Assembly: GCA_029961685.1 (NCBI GenBank)
Contig: JARWKL010000008.1
Location: 39,634,821-39,698,820, forward strand
Origin: Aristolochia californica
Taxonomy: Eukaryota > Streptophyta > Magnoliopsida > Piperales > Aristolochiaceae
Length of the DNA: 64,000 nt
Direction: 5' to 3'
Positions within the stretch are counted from its first letter, which is position 1. Every line of letters starts with the position of its first letter. Below the pieces are notes generated by a model. It did no database searches. It saw nothing but the letters and a program-made list of their open reading frames with translations, and was not told the origin of the DNA. Positions 53,584 through 64,000 of this stretch are shown piece after piece. A program made the position numbers and the translations under genes.

Positions 53584-56330
53584 TCAAGAACTAGACGGCC
53601 GACCATTCGTTGAGCACTTCTTAGAATGGCTTTTCTTCTTCGATAGAAGCTGTACTTTGACAACACTCTCCATGGCAATGGCTTCCTGAATGCTGTCATG
53701 AACTAGGTTGCATAGCTCATCAAGAGCAAGCATTGGAAATGGCTCCTCTATCAGAACACCAACCTGCAGAAATAAATCAGAAATTTAGAACTGGTTGAGA
53801 AGAGAGAGAGAGAGAGAGAGAGAAGTGGGGGAGGAGGGGGGTGCACTCTGAGAAGGGTGGAGGCACCCATCTCTAGGAAGTTTGAGACACTAATAAGTTG
53901 GGCATCCCAGAGTAGTCATCTGAACATAAATTTGAAGAAAAACAGTAAAGAATAGAAATTTAGTACCGGTAAAATAATTCTTTTAAATGTCAGTACCAGT
54001 GAAATATAGAAAAAGATCAAGTAACAAAGTCTTAATTTTCTTTTGAATGTCAGTTGGGATAGATTCTTAATTTTCTTGGAATGTCAGTTGGGACAGATTC
54101 TTAATTTTCTTGGAATAAGCTCCCCATCAGGTACTTTTGGCTTAGCAGGTAAATGATTTCAGAATCTTGGGATACAGATATTTCCAGTTTGGAACATGTT
54201 GACTTATTAAAATGCAGAACCATCACATTTTTTCATAACCATACTCAATTAAAATTCAAATAAACAAGTTGATAAAAGATCATAAACTAGGAGTACTGTA
54301 GCTTGACATATTAAAGAAGAAGAAAAACACAAACTTACTTCTTCAATGCAGAACAAAGAGGCAGCACTGATGAAAGTAGCAGGAACAACAATCCAATTGC
54401 AGTCATCCCACAGTATAATGGGAAGTGTAAGATGCCACAATACCAAAAATCTTGATGTCAAACGAGTATATGAAAGAGGGATTGGAATACCCATAAGCTG
54501 TTCACAAGCACCAATGCCTTCATGGAAACAAGAGATTTTTGACTCCTGAAAAGCTGACGGAGAAATGAGAAGAAATGCAACTATGAACCAAAAACCATTA
54601 AATAAACATTAAAAAGAAACATGGTATGACAAGAAAATTCAAGCAAACATCCACTAGATGCTCATCTAGACAACATAACAAACTTGTTATGTCATCTGCT
54701 AATGGCTCACAGAAAGCGGTCATATCAGTAAGCACAGCACAATGTTTAGTGAGTGAAAACAATGAAATGCATCAAACTTCATTTTTTTCCCCTCTAGGAC
54801 AAAACGTATCGCAAACATTGAAGCCACTCCCAGTTTGCCATGAAGAAATGAATGTGATGACCGAATAGATAAATTACAAAAGAAAACATCACTAAGCCAT
54901 CTCTGTCTTCTCAAAATCTTAATATGTTTTAGAGATCCTAGGAGACAAGGAATTACCAAGATATGCCTTTTTGCTTCATCTAAGTGCAGCAACTGCAGGC
55001 TCTGAGAAATGAACTCGATGATGCACCGAGGCCGATGTTTCGATCCGAGAATTACACCAATATCATCTTCTTCAAGCAAATTTCTCAAATCTTGTTTGAT
55101 ATCTGACCCATAAATAACATGACACTGCAAAGAAGAGTAGTATCTTTGTAAACCTTTCCAGCAACCAACATAACATAAGTTCTATACAAAACAACCCTCA
55201 GCATCATTAGTCTTTCTAGTATGATTCACAGCTGTTAGAAATCATCCATAATCAAGCACTAAAATCATCATAGTTAAGAGAATCCAAAAACAAGAAAAGT
55301 AGAGGAACCTCTGCTGTGCAACTAACTTAGTACAAGGGCGGTTATAAGACAAAAAAGATGGAGAGGCCAAATTGCAAGTGGATACAACCTAGAAGAATAC
55401 GAGTTCCTTACTTTTTCCTCTCCTCACTGTATTTCAGAAATCCTGACAACCCAGAATTTTTTTCTTGGTTCAGCCATTTCTGCGTACAAGTGACATGGAT
55501 GTTGTCCGTATTCTGCAAAAGTTTTATTTCCTTTATGTTTCAACTACTGTTTATGGGGAAATTTTGAAAACAAAATAACTTTTTTCAATTTGAATAATGA
55601 ACTTGAAAGCCAATTCTCAGCAGAGCTCGCCTCTACTTACCTTGAGCGCCACGGGAAAAGCCATAATGTAATTCAACAGCGCCTTCCTCAAGTCCAAATC
55701 CACCTCCGCCTCCACTCCACCCATCACCTCCCGAGCAAAATCCGCCGTCCCCACCATCACCCGCGCCCAGACCTTCCGCCCCTCCTCGAACCTCGAATAT
55801 GATGCCTCCGTCCTGAAAACCAGAAGCAGCGCCAGCGCCGGCGCCGTCAGTTGGTACGGCAGCGACGAGGCCCTCAGCACCGGGAACGGCCCGGGCAACA
55901 ATTGCGCCGCCGCGGCGGTGTTGTATGCAGCCAGCGCCGCAGCGAAGGCAGTGAAGACGAGCACCGGGGGTACAAGGGAGAGAATAACTCGAGAGGTGAG
56001 GCTAGAGAGGAGGTGGCGGACGTGACGAAGGGAGCTACGGTGCGCCTGCCAACTGCCATGGTTGTATAGCAAGCGGCGCTGCCGCATGCCCCGCTCTTTA
56101 ATCTCGTCAGACCAGTCGGTGATCGACCTGAAAAGGGAAATTGGGTCGAAGTTCCGCTCGGAACCAGAGTCAGGAGGAGACCCAAGTGACTGAGAACAAA
56201 ACACTCTACAAACGGCTGGCTTGGAAGGGATACGGAAAGACGGAAGAAGAAGTTTGGGAAGTTGCGGAGCGAGACAGGAGTGAGAAGAGAGATTTGGAGG
56301 AGTATTGAGGGGAGAAGCCAGACTTCTCAT
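53584..56330 (-). CDS. VCCN1: VCCN1-like bestrophin chloride channel, thylakoid
   Basis: Four phase-0 exons: 56,330-55,641; 55,124-54,957; 54,545-54,339; 53,763-53,584; 414 residues, close to plant VCCN1 (UPF0187/bestrophin family, At3g61320 type). The N-terminal ~75 residues (MRSLASPLNTPPNLSSHSC) are a transit peptide. The body has a pre-TM helix (SLFRSITDWSDEIKERG), RVILSLVPPVLVFTAFAAAL, ALALLLVFRTEASYSRFEEG, the loop exon with CHVIYGSDIKQDLRNLL, then CFHEGIGACEQLMGIPIPLS, RFLVLWHLTLPIILWDD and a final helix leading to VGVLIEEPFPMLALDELC. The tail is basic. VCCN1 lets chloride into the thylakoid lumen and tunes the proton motive force after light changes. Start ATG 56,330 was chosen because the frame upstream has no ATG. 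The gene is flanked by a pair of direct repeats. Confidence 0.92.
53806..53822. repeat. GA microsatellite in VCCN1 intron 3
   Basis: (GA)n run followed by a G-rich stretch, ~45 bases upstream of exon 4 on the gene strand. Confidence 0.8.
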
Positions 56331-56899
56331 TGGAGTGACAGAGAAGTAAAAGTGGCTTTCTGGGGTTTCAGAATACAAGACGCGGGCATGGTTTTGTTTC
56401 GTTTTCCGTGAGGAAGACAGTAAAGGAGGGAGTTACAGGGAAAGAGGGATGATGAAAGCGGTTGTTTGTGACCCAGATCTTTACACATGTATGCAGGGAA
56501 TTGGATATATAAGAGGAAGAAGAAGTCGATGGGAGTTACTCGATTTCAATTTTCTAACAACCGCACTGGGTAGTGGGTAGGCTGTTTCATCCACGGTGTT
56601 CCGACCACCGCGACCCGCTGTGGCCGTTCGAAGCCTGGTTCCATTCACCTCGAGTTAGGTGATTGATAATGAACAAAAAAAACCAATATGAATTCAGTTC
56701 AAGTACCAATTGCTCACTCCCCTCTAAAGATAGCTCAATCAATCAATTCTAACAAGAGGATTTAGCCTGTGATTAAATCAACAAAGCAAAAACTAGAGCC
56801 ACCAAGGGTTAATATGGATAATCCTATATGGGTTAATATTAAAATAATCACATATTTATTAATTGGAAAAAAAAAATCTTAACTAGAACTGAAAATTTA
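56331..56899 (-). promoter_or_regulatory. VCCN1 leader and promoter
   Basis: GA/CT-rich leader to ~56,460, with ATATATAAGAGG near 56,507 on the plus strand (not on the gene strand). AT-rich beyond ~56,660. No other feature seen. Confidence 0.35.
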
Positions 56900-57045
56900 G
56901 GATGGACTTGAATCCAACTTTACATCAAGTTGGTCAGACCAGATATATCATGCGACTACTCAAGAGTTCCGACAAGAGATAGGATCGTGGCAAGGTAAAT
57001 AGGCTTCTCGTTGAAGAAAACAAGTTGCTATTTTAAAATTCTACG
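56900..57045. repeat. Direct repeat upstream of the VCCN1-like gene
   Basis: Partner of 53,341-53,475; see that entry. Divergence of roughly a fifth suggests an old dispersed repeat. Confidence 0.8.
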
Positions 57046-58430
57046 AATGAAGCGGAATTAGAGCTAGAAATATAATTTATATTTTTAAATAATATAAATT
57101 ATATAAATTTAAATTTTTATAAAAAAAGTCAAATATCGAATAGAGGCGGAATGAATTTGCAATGAGCACATGAATGAATAATAGAAGATCTATGGTTCAA
57201 TTTGATATTTTATACCACTGAACTATTCTTTGTTTATAGTTGAACAACATTTATTGATGAATTTATGTTCAAATTTAATATATAAGAACTGAGTTAGATT
57301 AAAGATTGAAAAGGGTTCTTATCCCTGCATGGTACTCTTTGGAGGCCTTTGGATTTATTTGATTTGATTTGAATAATATTTTAAGCACCCCCTTATATTT
57401 AATAGATGTGTCAGCCATATTGAAATCTTCCTCATATGGGACACTCTCATTCTATCTTTATTGTCACAAATATGCTTGTGATCTTTCAAGGTGTGGCATC
57501 TCTACAGTTATTTGTCTACAAAAAAAAATATATATATTTTAAGATTAATAACTCCAAATAATATTATAATAGAAGATAATTAAGATTGTGATATAATTTT
57601 ATTATAATAACTCCAAATAATATTTTAAAATTAATAAAGTATAAAATTATAGTTATAAGACCATAGCCAATCTTATAGTACTTACATCTGTTGTCTTGTA
57701 TTAGATTTTTTTAGGCACTTGATATTTTATAATATGGTATTTGAAGTTTTACATAGCATAATTAATGTTAATAGTATAGTACAAAGTACAATTAGGGTTG
57801 CCCATATTATCGATACATCTCGTACTTAGGATAAAATTGTATAGAATTTTGAAAGGGACGATACAAGACCGTAATTGAGAGAACCCGTATATCACGCCCT
57901 AATTATTTATTTAATTTACATAATAGGTAATTTTTATTAAATTTTAAGGGTCATAATATGAGACAAACCAAAGACCTAATATTTGGATGTGTACCCCTGA
58001 ATACAATACATCTTACATTTTGTATAGGGCACTTCAATATGAATGCTTATCCTTGACAAATTAATGTATTTTTGATTTAAAAACTTTTCCCTCACATTAT
58101 ATGAATTTTTTATGTAATATAATAATCTAAGTCTAGTGAAAGTCTATAAATATATAATAAATAAAATAGAAGAGTTTTTGTTTTATATATTTTTATAATG
58201 AAATAAGACATATTATCATAGCCCTTTTTTTATTTACTCAATTATCAAAAAAACTTTATTTAATCAGAGTTTAGTTACCTTAATTAATCCCAGTGCTAAG
58301 CACAAGAAAAATCCCTATAAGTGAAAAAAAAGCTCTTAAACCATTAATATAAAATAATTAAAATAAAATACCCATTGGATGATCAATAAACTAAATAGGT
58401 ACAAGGTACCCTAATCAAATTTTTATCAAT
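57046..58430. other. AT-rich intergenic DNA
   Basis: No gene, tRNA or clear repeat was recognised. Confidence 0.5.
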
Positions 58431-59148
58431 CATAAAAATACTAACACAAAAAACCTTTAAATTATCATAATATTTTGAATAAAATTAATGATTTATTAAT
58501 ACAAAAAAATCCATGTGGTAAAGATTATATTAACACCCATTATTAATTATACTCTTTTCATTCAAAATGACCAAAAACATGTTTTTTACCTATTCCTCTA
58601 CCCAATTACTTGTGGGTTAAAAGGGTAAATGGAGAAATTCAAATTTTATGAAATAACTTAAATTTTTTCCAAAATGATTATAAAAATTGTAAAAAAAAAC
58701 ATAAACATATAAAAACTAACACAAAAAATATTGAATCCATATTTATCTAAATATTTTCTAAATATAGAGTTATAAAGCTTTAAAAAAATCATAAAAATAC
58801 TAACACAAAAAACCTTTAAATTATCATAATATTTTGAATAAAATTAATGATTTATTAATACAAAAAATTCCATGTGGTAAAGATTATATTAACACCCATT
58901 ATTAATTATACTCTTCTCATTCAAAATGACCAAAACCATGTTTTTTACCTATTCCTCTACCCAATTACTTGTGGGTTAAAAGGGGTAAATGGAGAAATTC
59001 AAATTTTATGAAATAACTTAAAATTCTTCCAAAATGATTATTAAAATTTTAAAAAAATAATAAACATATAAAAACTAACACAAAAATATTGAATCCATAT
59101 CTATCTAAATATTTTCTAAATATAGAGTTATAAAGCTTTAAAAATAGT
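58431..59148. repeat. 359-bp tandem duplication
   Basis: CATAAAAATACTAACACAAA starts at 58,431 and 58,790. The two units are almost identical throughout (for example CCATGTGGTAAAGATTATA and CCTATTCCTCTACCCAATTA in both), differing by a few substitutions and single-base indels. Very AT-rich and non-coding. Confidence 0.92.
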
Positions 59149-59629
59149 ATAAAAATGATCTAGCCACTGATCTCCGATCTGACACATGTATAATATCGAT
59201 AGGGTGAGACCCCTCCTCTGCCTACACATAATCGACAAGGTCCATTACCTACATAGTGCCTTCTAATATTGGTCTTATAAAAGAGGAGGAAGGTTAGTCG
59301 TAAACCAGCAAATCCTATTCGATTAATTAAAAAAATATATTAATAAAAATAACACTTAAATAAGTAATGGATAAATATTATGTAAAATATATATTTAATT
59401 CATATTTATTTATTCACATTAAAATATAATCTCATCGTAAATTTTATTTATTATTTTTCAAAGCAATAAATATTAATAACTATATATTTTTGTTTCTTTA
59501 TCCAACACATAAAAATAGTGTAATATATGGCAACGAGATGGAATCCTTTGATAGCGTTCAAAATACCGCGAGAAGAAGAAAAGTTGACCGAGAAAATGAG
59601 ATAGATTTTGGCGTACGTAATCCGTTTTC
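59149..59629. other. AT-rich intergenic DNA
   Basis: No feature recognised. Confidence 0.4.
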
Positions 59630-59835
59630 GGGCGGTGCCCGCCAAAACCTCTCACTCAGAGAGAGCCACGAGACACGTGCTCCCACCCCCTCGAGACACG
59701 TGCTTTCCCACCTGGCCCCACGTGACCCCAACCCCTCTCTGCTCTCGCCCCATTTCTTTAATTAAACCCTATTAAGTCCGTCAGTACGGTCCGTGGGCAT
59801 TACTCGCGAACCCCGACCCGCGCTCTTTGCGAAGT
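59630..59835. promoter_or_regulatory. ACGT-box (G-box/ABRE) cluster
   Basis: GC-rich island in AT-rich DNA. It contains GAGACACGTGCT twice, ~34 bases apart (from ~59,669 and ~59,692), then CCCCACGTGACCC near 59,717. A palindromic GACACGTGTC lies further on at ~60,070. bZIP/bHLH sites of this type cluster in ABA- or light-responsive promoters. It is ~2 kb upstream of the gene starting at ~61,860 and ~3.3 kb from VCCN1. A short open frame over it has no domain. Confidence 0.5.
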
Positions 59836-61859
59836 TACCGAAATACCCCCATCAATGTTATCAATGCGTCTAATGAGTTAATTAATGAGTTTTAAATCAA
59901 GCCGGCACAGTGTCCGAGTGACTTTTGAAGTTACCAAAATACCCCTTGCTCGATACTGAATTATCTGGTCCTGCGGTCAGAATGACATAAAAGAGAATTC
60001 ATACCACTAAAGATTAATGAGCTTGGAATCTGGAATTTAATGTGTATGTAATGGGACCAATCCCTGAATGACACGTGTCAGTTTGTTTAAATGACGAAAT
60101 TGACCTCCATGGTGAGATTGTACATATTACTAAATTTGATCAGACGGGAATGAATTTGAAAGTAATTGCTTCACCAAACCTGAATTTTAATTTTTTTTTT
60201 TTATAAAAATTGGAATTTGGTATATATTATGTGTTAATCCTAAATAATGGGATAAATGAAGGGTTTATACCTATATTTATTATAAATAATTATATAAAAT
60301 TTATTTTACATGGTCTTATATAAAAAAATATTTTATAATTAAGAAAAAATAAAATAATCATGTTCTAAATAATCTTGTCATATCTCCGACGATTTTTTTT
60401 CTGAAATGGGTATGTGCCTGAGACGACAATTAGGGTCATTCATTCATGTGTGTCCCACTTAAATGGATGTCCTTAGTCTTTGTTTGGTCGAGAATAATTT
60501 CAAGGGTGAATAATATTAACCCAACAATAAATATTTATTAGGTTATATGCCTATTTTGTGTGGCCTATGAACCTCTCTAATATGTGTGTGACAAAAGGAA
60601 ATTTGTAAAGGTATGGTATATTTTTATAATAAAAAAATGATATTACAATTTTTAATAATAAAAATTTAAAAATTAAGGCTTGAAGCTGAAGAACTGGTAG
60701 AACTTGAAATTTTGATTAAAATTTAGAATTAAATAGTTTTTTATTTTTAATTCTCTATTTTTTAATCTCATTATTTCAAAGTAATTAGTAGGTGTCCAAA
60801 TAAAAAAGGTAAATTAAAATTAATCTTAGTAAATTGAGGAAAGGCAGGCAAAATAAAAAAAAAATGTTGTTAATGTCACCATAAATATGCAAGACAATTT
60901 TCATGGTTCTTGCTGTCCCACATAAAAAAATGTTTTGTGCCGACTAGGGCAATGAAATATTAATTTTTGCACTTAACTGATCAACAAAGCCATATAATAT
61001 TTACCAAAATGGTGCAAACATGAGAAACAAAATAAGATAGAAAAATACAACATTTCCTCATTTACACAAGAGTATTTATTACATGTAAAACACTCTATAT
61101 ATATATATATTATGAAAAAAAATTATTTTCTTAAATTCTCAAATAATTAATCAATTTTATTAAAAAAAAATTTCAATTACCATTTACGACAAAAAGAAGT
61201 TAGTTTAGCCTATGTTCGGATATTTTTCGGTTTTATTAGGTTTGGACCAATTAGAGCTTAACCATTTTAAACTAAAAAAAATGGTGACATTGGTATTAAA
61301 ATACTTAATTTAATGGGGTCTATTTTGTATGTATTCATCTCCAAATTATGTCACTAAAATAAAAAAAAATCAAAATTAAACACATAAATAATTAATTAAG
61401 TGAAAAAAGGGGAACAAAAGTTGTATCTCTAATGAAATTTTTTTTGTCCAGTGAAGTGGGTCCCATATAATGTGGAACATAAGTGGACCCCATTAGCTAA
61501 TGTTGGGGAAACATTTAGAGGGTTAGAATAAATGATGGTCTATGACACTCCCCTCCACCTTTACCATGGCATGCGTGGTTCATTCCATCTCCCACTACCT
61601 AACCTTTTTTTTTTGTTTTTTAAACATATAATTGAAACACCCACATTTACCAAAATACCCTTTTTCAAATATTTATTTCCCTCTAGAATTATAAATTTCT
61701 AAAAATAAAATAATGGGATATTTTATATTTTTAGCATATCTACATTACAGCCTACTCTTTACCCTTCCAAAATTTTCTTATTAAATATTTAAATATAATT
61801 TTAAGAATTATAAAAATAGGTGAGGGTATTTTAGTACTTTTGTTATGAAACAGATTCCT
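59836..61859. other. AT-rich intergenic DNA
   Basis: No gene recognised; contains a TATA dinucleotide run at ~61,090. Probably distal promoter of the next gene. Confidence 0.45.
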
Positions 61860-63298
61860 CTCCATACTTTAATTGGGAGTAAACTACAAGGAAAAATTAG
61901 AGTTCAGATTGGCGATTCCCGAAGGCAGAGGTGGGGAGAGATCAGGCATCATCACTTCCTACGCTTTTGAGCGGACAAAACCAGACGACGTCAGCTTCTT
62001 GTCTCTCTTTCCCTCTTCTGCTCTCGTTTTCCTTCCTGGGGTATCTCTCTTTCCTCGTTTTCACTTCGCAAGGCTCCGTTCCCAGCTGGCGCATTTCGTG
62101 GGCGGGTTCTGGAAGAGTTGGTTTGAGTAAGTGTGTTGTTTCTCGTTTTTGTTGCTTTCGTGTGCGGAGTTGCAGATCGGTGGTTTTGTGTCGTGGGTCC
62201 TCTGTAATGTATTGTTACGAATTCTGGGATTGGAGCTTGAATGATTGAGGAAAAAAACCATTCTTCGTTTTGCGGTCATTCTTGTGCTTTAGATCTGGTG
62301 GTGTGGCTTCTTCGCTGGAGCTTGTATTGTTTTGATTGAAATGCATGGAAGCGCGGTAGTGTCTTCTGTGGTTGTTTTTGTTTGTGTGGTTTCTTTAAGT
62401 TGGGATAGGACTTTCGGGGAAGTGGAAGGGGTGGAGGAATTGTTTCTTAGTTGTTGTTTTGGTTCTGGGGTATGGTGGTTGGCAAATATTTTGCTGGACT
62501 TTTGATCTGAGCTTTGGAACAGTGTGGATTTTGCCATTTGGCTACCTTTCTTCTCTCTTTACTTTTCATCGGTTATTTCGATACTAAGGTCGGAACTCTG
62601 ATGTGTGGCTAAGTTGTCACTAGTGAAAGCAAGGAAAACATCTTGTTCTGAGGGCGTGTGCAAACTTCTTTCGTTGATGATTTTGTGTGTGAATGGGTTA
62701 TAGGCGTTTCGTTGATATTTTCAATGTTCTTGTTTCTGTTGATTTTTGTCTGCTTATTTCAATGTTCTTTCTTACTTTGACAGTGTTCTTGCCTTATTTT
62801 TCTTTTCTCTTGATTTTCTTCAAGGATAAAAATGGTTTTGAAGTATTTTGGTGAACGAAAAATAAGCATTACCACCCCCCCCCCCCCCCCCCCCCCAAAT
62901 GTTATCCGTATATTTTTCTCCTTTATAGCGTCGTCCTTGTGTGCATGGATTGTGAAGTTTTATTGTCGTTTATGTTAATGAATTGTGAAGTTTTATTGTC
63001 GTTTATGTGAATGGATTGTGAAGTTCAATTGTCGTTTTGTAATATGAAGTCATTCAGTAAGTAACGGTATTAAGTTCACCGTAGAAATTTTCTGATGGTT
63101 TAGTTTCATCTCCTGTTAAAATTATCATAATGGAGAGTTCCTCCATTTAATGGGTTTTCTCAGTTCTGCTGGTGTTTGGTGCAATATGTGTTAAGAACTC
63201 CCTTTTTTACACACTTTTTTTATAAAAAAAAAACTCCCTTTTTTGTCTTCTTCTTCTCCATCTTCTTCTTCTTCTTCTTCTTCTTCTTCTTCTTCTTC

Positions 63299-63330
<32 letters not shown>

Positions 63331-63359
63331 CTTCTTCTTCTGCTTCTTCTTCTTCTTCT

Positions 63360-63403
<44 letters not shown>

Positions 63404-63868
63404 ATGCTCTAGTTTGTAGCTTCTGCTAATTAAGCCTTGCATCTCAGTTGTACTGTCTAGATTTCAAATCGTGGCTTTTTGTGCATTACTTTTATTTGAT
63501 TTTTGAAATTTGGTACAGTGTTTTCCTTCTGCTAATTGGTAGTGTGACTTACTAATTTATATTTTGCTAACAAGTTTAATATCTTCAGATTATTGGGCTT
63601 GGATATCTGTTTCCTTAACATTGCTTGTGACGTAAGCTTGACCTATTGGACTTTGAGTTAGATTAAGCTATGTTTAGTATGGACCTATTGGACTTTGAGT
63701 TGTGGGAATAAATTTATCTATAACAGAGTCTTCAAGAGTATTTAGAACAATTTTGGGCTTCAAACCCTATTTTGAGTTTTAATTGAATATTATTCAATCC
63801 AGCTGCTTTTGTTGTTTCTTCTTCTTTTTTTACCAACAACCTGACCAATTTATTTCCATTTCTTGCAG
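61860..63868 (+). promoter_or_regulatory. 5' leader and leader intron of a gene leaving the window
   Basis: A pyrimidine-rich leader from ~61,900 ends at TTTGA|GTAAGTG (exon end 62,126). The intron runs to TTTCTTGCAG at 63,868 (~1.74 kb). It contains a C run (~62,874-62,896) and the TTC/CT microsatellite at 63,247-63,400. Open frames in this region are low-complexity or unsupported. Confidence 0.6.
63247..63400. repeat. Compound (TTC)n-(TC)n microsatellite
   Basis: About 118 bases of TTC repeats with a few interruptions, then ~36 bases of TC. Lies in the leader intron; the apparent poly-Glu or poly-Phe open frames are artefacts of the repeat. Confidence 0.95.
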
Positions 63869-63879
63869 GCCATCTGTCG

Positions 63880-64000
63880 ATGGGGTTAGATTCAGCAGTA
63901 GAATTTAAAAGCCTTCAAACAGGTGGACAAAGCCCTAAAATTTCTCGTTCCAAGATTAAAGAGAGTGAAAGAAAAGAAAAGCTAATATGCAGGAGCTACC
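63880..64000 (+). CDS. N-terminus of an unidentified protein, cut by window end
   Basis: First ATG after the acceptor at 63,868 opens a frame of 40 residues, MGLDSAVEFKSLQTGGQSPK followed by a Lys/Ser/Glu-rich stretch (SKIKESERKEK), still open at the last base. No domain is visible in so short a piece. The start is supported by the acceptor 11 bases upstream and the absence of an earlier ATG in the exon. Confidence 0.65.
   Translation, partial: MGLDSAVEFKSLQTGGQSPKISRSKIKESERKEKLICRSY

Noticed and set aside
63176..63442. Poly-Phe/Leu and poly-Glu/Arg open frames
   Set aside because: Direct products of the TTC/TC microsatellite in a leader intron.

Overview
This is nuclear DNA from a flowering plant. 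The evidence is spliced genes with GT-AG introns, chloroplast-targeted proteins (TIC20-I, a VCCN1-like bestrophin, the PYRP2-type HAD protein), plant retroelements (copia, LINE with RNase H, TRIMs) and AT-rich intergenic DNA. I cannot name the species or clade from sequence alone.

Layout. 1-2,000: minus-strand Ty1/copia relic. 2,401-5,083: broken plus-strand gene of unknown family. 6,900-8,815: PYRP2-like HAD protein (+). 9,803-10,585: intronless triple ubiquitin-like protein (-). 10,750-11,870: non-autonomous element with long terminal inverted repeats. 12,128-16,630 and 28,482-33,531: two arms of a ~4.5-5 kb inverted repeat, each with tRNA-Pro genes, a tRNA-Pro body carrying a UGA anticodon, a degenerate tRNA copy and a captured 5' end of the tetraspanin gene that lies at 37.6 kb. 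The ~12 kb between the arms holds TIC20-I (16,983-18,375, -), a rearranged HSP90 pseudogene interrupted by a TRIM with a 5-bp target duplication, and a decayed LINE. 35,608-36,647: Rpr2/Rpp21/SNM1-family RNase P/MRP subunit (+). 37,582-38,522: tetraspanin (+). 38,766-40,495: CC-NBS-LRR pseudogene (+), followed by a head-to-head TRIM cluster (40,516-41,190). 43,347-52,606: eight-exon BAH/TFIIS-M protein like AIPP3 (-), with an in-frame 31-32-residue repeat expansion in the last exon. 53,584-56,330: VCCN1/bestrophin-like chloroplast chloride channel (-). 58,431-59,148: 359-bp tandem duplication. 59,630-59,830: ACGT-box cluster. 61,860-64,000: 5' leader, long leader intron and first coding residues of a plus-strand gene that leaves the window.

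The genes are ordinary independent plant housekeeping or regulatory genes, not an operon-like system. From memory, PYRP2 and AIPP3 are neighbours in Arabidopsis (At4g11570 and At4g11560), so their co-occurrence suggests an old linkage stretched to ~35 kb by the repeat-rich block. The most unusual structures are the large inverted repeat with its variant tRNA-Pro genes and captured gene start, the repeat expansion in the AIPP3-like protein, and the non-canonical HAD active-site motifs of the PYRP2-like protein. Exon boundaries were placed by eye from splice consensus, reading phase and family similarity; no alignment was run.
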